Assembly: GCA_944325615.1 (NCBI GenBank)
Contig: CALVAU010000150.1
Location: 1-9,192, forward strand
Direction: 5' to 3'
DNA length: 9,192 bases
Origin: Candidatus Gastranaerophilales bacterium
GTDB lineage: Bacteria; Cyanobacteriota; Vampirovibrionia; Gastranaerophilales; Gastranaerophilaceae
The notes beneath the pieces were generated by a model. The model had not been told where the DNA came from. It did no database searches and saw only the letters and a list, made by a program, of their open reading frames with translations. Made by a program: the position numbers and the translations under genes. Within the stretch, counting starts at the first letter, position 1. Every line of letters begins with the position of its first letter. Of this stretch, positions 6,660 through 9,192 are shown one piece after another.

Positions 6660-7743
6660 ATGAAGTAATTTCCATAATTGAAGATATCCTAAAAGGATTA
6701 TCTAAATATATTACATAATCATAAACTGAAGATATTTTGAGTTTAGCTTGCTTTTCAGTAGATTTTAAAGCTACCATACCCAAATTTATAAGCTTGTTTG
6801 TTACATCAGAAATTGATTCAGCCTTTACTTTCGTTATTAATCCATGATTTGTATCATCTATATTCAAATAATATGACATGAACTTTTTATAATCAGAAAC
6901 TTGGCATACGTCATAATCAGAATGCAAATCAGATATAACTGATAATAAATATTCATAATCAAATTCATCAATTGATGCAACAGAAAAAGCATTGATATTA
7001 TCCATATTAGGCTTATAGAACCCAGAATCTTCAATATAATTAATTCGTTTTGATTTATCAATTGAATTCATTATTACTTGAATAAATTCATTGATATCGT
7101 TATCAGATGAGCCGGACAATAAAATATTTTTTCTTTCTGAAATTAAATATTTCAAAAAATTTTTAAGTTCATTTGGCAATTTGCCGCTTTGAGCCAAATC
7201 TGAAATAGTATCATATACATCTTTAATTTTTCTTATTACTAAAAGACAATCTGATATAGGAGGCCTGACTATTGTAATACTCAAATTATCTTGTCTTACC
7301 CTTATTATAGAATCATTATTATCAAAACGTGAAAGAATATTTTTAAATTGGATGCCGCTAAGAACTAAATCCGTTTTTTCAGAAACTCCATTAACTTCAA
7401 TATATACAGATCCTAAAGAATTTACAGAAATACCATCAACTTCATCTTTAGCTATTAATTTATCAAGTATACCAAATCCACTGTGAGATTTCAAAAAGTT
7501 CTCAGCTATAGCTTTTTTTTCGCTTTCTGATAAATTCAAATCTTCAAATTCGCTATTAAGCTTACTGTCAAGAAAATTCAAAATCAGCTCAAACTGTTTT
7601 GAATAATCATAATCATACCAGACTGGAATAGTTGCAATTTTTTGAGATAAAGCCTCTGTAATGTAATCAGCAAAAGACGTCTCCTCAACAATTGTAGGAG
7701 TATTTTCATAAGAAATATTTTTTAACCTGTCTTTTAGTGCCAT
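6505..7743 (-). CDS. CpaF/TadA-like protein with degenerate ATPase motifs (probable pseudo-ATPase)
   Basis: The protein has 412 residues, about normal for CpaF, the hexameric ATPase that powers Tad/Flp pilus secretion. Family landmarks are readable. The N-terminal domain has G-F-G-I-L-D-K-L-I at 89-97 and D-G-I-S-V-N-S...V-Y-I-E at 103-116. Then come P-P at 161-162, V-I-R-K at 169-172, the S-E-R-K-N-I-L-L-S-G entry to the P-loop at 202-211, and I-E-D at 237-239. The catalytic motifs are gone. Walker A continues S-S-D-N-D-I-N (212-218) where G-T-G-S-G-K-T is expected. The I-V-G-E box reads Q-V-S-D (281-284), and the G-H-D-G...I-H-A box reads T-N-H-G...V-K-A (298-308). ATP hydrolysis is therefore unlikely (inference), and a structural or regulatory role with the CpaE-like partner is plausible. 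ATG follows the cpaE stop with no gap; GAGG lies 4 bases upstream. The final 155 bases overlap the convergent 5496 gene. Confidence 0.8.
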   Translation of the reverse strand: MALKDRLKNISYENTPTIVEETSFADYITEALSQKIATIPVWYDYDYSKQFELILNFLDSKLNSEFEDLNLSESEKKAIAENFLKSHSGFGILDKLIAKDEVDGISVNSLGSVYIEVNGVSEKTDLVLSGIQFKNILSRFDNNDSIIRVRQDNLSITIVRPPISDCLLVIRKIKDVYDTISDLAQSGKLPNELKNFLKYLISERKNILLSGSSDNDINEFIQVIMNSIDKSKRINYIEDSGFYKPNMDNINAFSVASIDEFDYEYLLSVISDLHSDYDVCQVSDYKKFMSYYLNIDDTNHGLITKVKAESISDVTNKLINLGMVALKSTEKQAKLKISSVYDYVIYLDNPFRISSIMEITSSKTSSLILNEVVKLVDGTYVLDLSEEILNNEDLSYESDSPRKGFRSRLKDI

Positions 7744-8946
7744 TTAGCCTCGCAAAATTTTATCGATCACATCCGTTTGGGATTCAGAATACTTTTTTAT
7801 AAGTTTTTTTCTATATACCATATCAGAAACTGACATAGCTAATTCTTTATAACTTAGAGCTACATTGGATTCAGGATTTATTTCTGCAACTGAAACACCT
7901 TTATTTATAGCTGACATTAATGTAAAGTAATTATTAGGAATCTTCCAATAGACATTCTTTTCCAAAACTTTTTCTACATCTTCTATCTTAATTTCATCAT
8001 TTTCCATATAGCGGTTAATTATTATTTGCGTCTTTTCACTGTCATAACCCAACTTGTCAAACAAATCCAAAATTCGTTGACAATTTCTTAAGGCAGGAAG
8101 ATTAACTATAGTTACAAGGAAAATCAAATCAGAATTGTCTAATGCTGTTACAGTTTTACCATCAAATGTTGAATCTGTATCTACTACAATATATGAAAAA
8201 GTTTCTTTTAACTTTTCTAAAAGCGTTGAAATTTGTTTTTTAGAAATATTCTCAGCTTGCTTAAAATAAGGAGGATCCGCAAGCACATATAAACTTGTAT
8301 CTTTGTATCTTTCTACTGTATTTAGAATAAAATCGCTGTTTATCTTATCCAAATTTTGAAGCATATAAGATATATTAAAAGAAGGTTTCAAATCCAAAAA
8401 AGAGGTAATATCACCCAATTGAAAATTTAAATCGACAAGTGCTACATTTTCTTTTGTGATTTTAGCAAGTTCTAGAGCCAAATTCGAAGCAATAGATGTC
8501 TTACCAATACCACCTTTATTTGAAAAAACAGTTATTAATCTTGACTTACCTGAACTTGCAGAATTATCAGTTAATTGATTATAAATTCTATCTATACAAT
8601 CCTTAAATTCACTTTTAATAACAGGTGAAGCTAAAAATTCTTTTGCACCAGCTCTCATAACTTTTATAATTAAATCAACTGAAGGATTGTCTGAAATAGC
8701 GACTATTTTACAATTCGGAGCAGCTAAAGCAATATCAGATATTAAATCTTTATACTTGAAAAAATCCTTAGATACATCAATAATTAAAAGAGATTTTGGC
8801 AAACTAGAAAGAGTATTGTAAACTTCAGATAAATCTGACAACTCATCAAGACACTGAAAAGAATCATTCTCAGACAAATAACGCACTAACAGCTTACGCG
8901 TTTTTTCAGAATCAGATAAAATAACTGTTGAAAATTTTTCACTCAT
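7744..8946 (-). CDS. cpaE: CpaE-like pilus assembly ATPase (pseudo-receiver plus MinD/ParA-type domain)
   Basis: CpaE/TadZ proteins place and initiate Tad/Flp pilus assembly at the cell pole or membrane. This 400-residue protein has the expected two parts. Residues 5-122 form a receiver-like domain with D57 (I-I-D-V), S85 and G-A-K-E-F-L at 100-105. The conserved Lys of true receivers is S107, and one of the two N-terminal acidic residues is missing, so phosphorylation is doubtful. Residues 135-380 form a MinD/ParA-type ATPase with deviant Walker A K-G-G-I-G-K-T at 144-150 (signature K144, catalytic K149), V-D-L-N with D172, and Walker B Y-I-V-V-D-T with D256. All of these are intact. It has its own promoter and is followed without any gap by the degenerate CpaF-like gene. 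No other tad genes (prepilin, tadB/C, secretin) are present. The start is supported by A-G-G-G-A 11 bases upstream, a slightly long spacing. Confidence 0.85.
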   Translation of the reverse strand: MSEKFSTVILSDSEKTRKLLVRYLSENDSFQCLDELSDLSEVYNTLSSLPKSLLIIDVSKDFFKYKDLISDIALAAPNCKIVAISDNPSVDLIIKVMRAGAKEFLASPVIKSEFKDCIDRIYNQLTDNSASSGKSRLITVFSNKGGIGKTSIASNLALELAKITKENVALVDLNFQLGDITSFLDLKPSFNISYMLQNLDKINSDFILNTVERYKDTSLYVLADPPYFKQAENISKKQISTLLEKLKETFSYIVVDTDSTFDGKTVTALDNSDLIFLVTIVNLPALRNCQRILDLFDKLGYDSEKTQIIINRYMENDEIKIEDVEKVLEKNVYWKIPNNYFTLMSAINKGVSVAEINPESNVALSYKELAMSVSDMVYRKKLIKKYSESQTDVIDKILRG

Positions 8947-8970
8947 ATAAAGCCATATCCCTACGCTAAA

Positions 8971-8999
8971 ATATTAGCATGATTCATATAGAGGGGCAA
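8971..8999 (-). promoter_or_regulatory. Predicted promoter of the cpaE-cpaF-like operon
   Basis: Read on the - strand: TTGCCC (8999-8994), a 17-base spacer, then TAATAT (8976-8971) preceded by TGC, an extended -10. The start point would be near 8964, giving a leader of only about 18 bases. It lies just downstream of the terminator of the preceding gene. Confidence 0.6.
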
Positions 9000-9000
9000 G

Positions 9001-9041
9001 AAATTTACAAACAAAAGAGCCTATATTAAAATATAGGCTCT
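9001..9041 (-). terminator. Intrinsic terminator of the - strand coiled-coil gene
   Basis: A perfect 11-base stem, AGAGCCTATAT (9016-9026) and ATATAGGCTCT (9031-9041), closes a TAAA loop. On the - strand it is followed by TTTGTTTGT, giving a U-rich tail; the + strand side (CAATCATC) is not U-rich. It lies 18 bases after the stop codon at 9060 and upstream of the cpaE promoter, insulating the two units. Confidence 0.85.
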
Positions 9042-9059
9042 CAATCATCACCAAATCTC

Positions 9060-9192
9060 CTATGAGAAAGCTTTGAAGCTTCTTTCGACGTTTTTCTCAA
9101 TAACGCTTTTGATACTGTCATATTCAGTTTGTAATGCGTTATGTTCAGTATCTAATTTCTTTAACTGAGTTTCATATTCTTTATCTTTTGCT
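9060..9192 (-). CDS. C-terminal end of a coiled-coil protein (5' part outside window)
   Basis: An open - strand frame enters from the right edge (first whole codon ending at 9191) and stops at TAG (9062-9060), leaving 43 residues. It has heptad-like Leu/Ile/Val spacing with many Lys and Glu, for example T-Q-L-K-K-L-D-T-E-H-N-A-L-Q. It ends in E-Y-D-S-I-K-S-V-I-E-K-N-V-E-R-S-F-K-A-F-S, typical of a terminal helix. The reading is supported by the intrinsic terminator just after the stop. I vaguely recall similar tails in Gastranaerophilales proteins but cannot name a function. It is separate from the cpaE operon. Confidence 0.7.
   Translation of the reverse strand, partial: AKDKEYETQLKKLDTEHNALQTEYDSIKSVIEKNVERSFKAFS

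Noticed and set aside
6864..7061. Short - strand open frame in another frame of the CpaF-like gene
   Set aside because: It is Ile/Leu-rich, has no start signal, and lies inside a better-supported coding frame.
6505..7743. Treating the CpaF-like gene as a pseudogene
   Set aside because: The frame is full length without stops or frameshifts, non-catalytic family landmarks persist, and it is translationally coupled to cpaE; motif loss fits a pseudo-enzyme better than decay.

Overview
This window is AT-rich bacterial DNA, densely packed with ordinary bacterial genes. Codon use favours A/T, Lys and Asn are abundant, and intergenic gaps are short. The gene content and the style of several lineage-flavoured hypothetical proteins suggest a gut-type non-photosynthetic cyanobacterium relative (Melainabacteria/Vampirovibrionia, Gastranaerophilales). 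That assignment is inference from recalled protein families; no rRNA or other decisive marker is present. I see no tRNA, CRISPR array, transposase or phage gene.

Left block, + strand (1-2580): the 3' part of tilS (tRNA-Ile lysidine synthase), hpt (hypoxanthine phosphoribosyltransferase) and a soluble hybrid-free histidine kinase lie 2 and 9 bases apart, so they probably form one operon. No response regulator is seen. The kinase starts at TTG. A perfect 12-base inverted repeat spans its 3' end and the promoter of the next gene, a polytopic membrane protein (2645-3433, DUF4013-like in layout).

Middle block (3399-6659): uvrB on the - strand is full length with all key motifs, and its 3' end overlaps that of the membrane-protein gene by 35 bases. 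A 102-base divergent spacer with a perfect 25-base palindrome separates uvrB from a + strand gene (5496-6659). That gene encodes a membrane protein whose conserved pattern recalls the mitochondrial MTFP1/MTP18 family, with a large insertion.

Right block, - strand (6505-8999): a two-gene operon with its own promoter encodes a CpaE-like pilus ATPase (pseudo-receiver plus intact deviant-Walker MinD-type ATPase). Directly abutting it (stop codon against start codon) is a CpaF/TadA-like protein. The CpaF-like protein keeps the family fold pattern but has lost Walker A, the Walker B glutamate and the His-box histidines, so it looks like a pseudo-ATPase. This pair is the best candidate for something undescribed. 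Its last 155 bases are read antisense by the MTFP1-like gene. Upstream of the pair, an intrinsic terminator closes another - strand gene, of which only a 43-residue coiled-coil C-terminus lies in the window.
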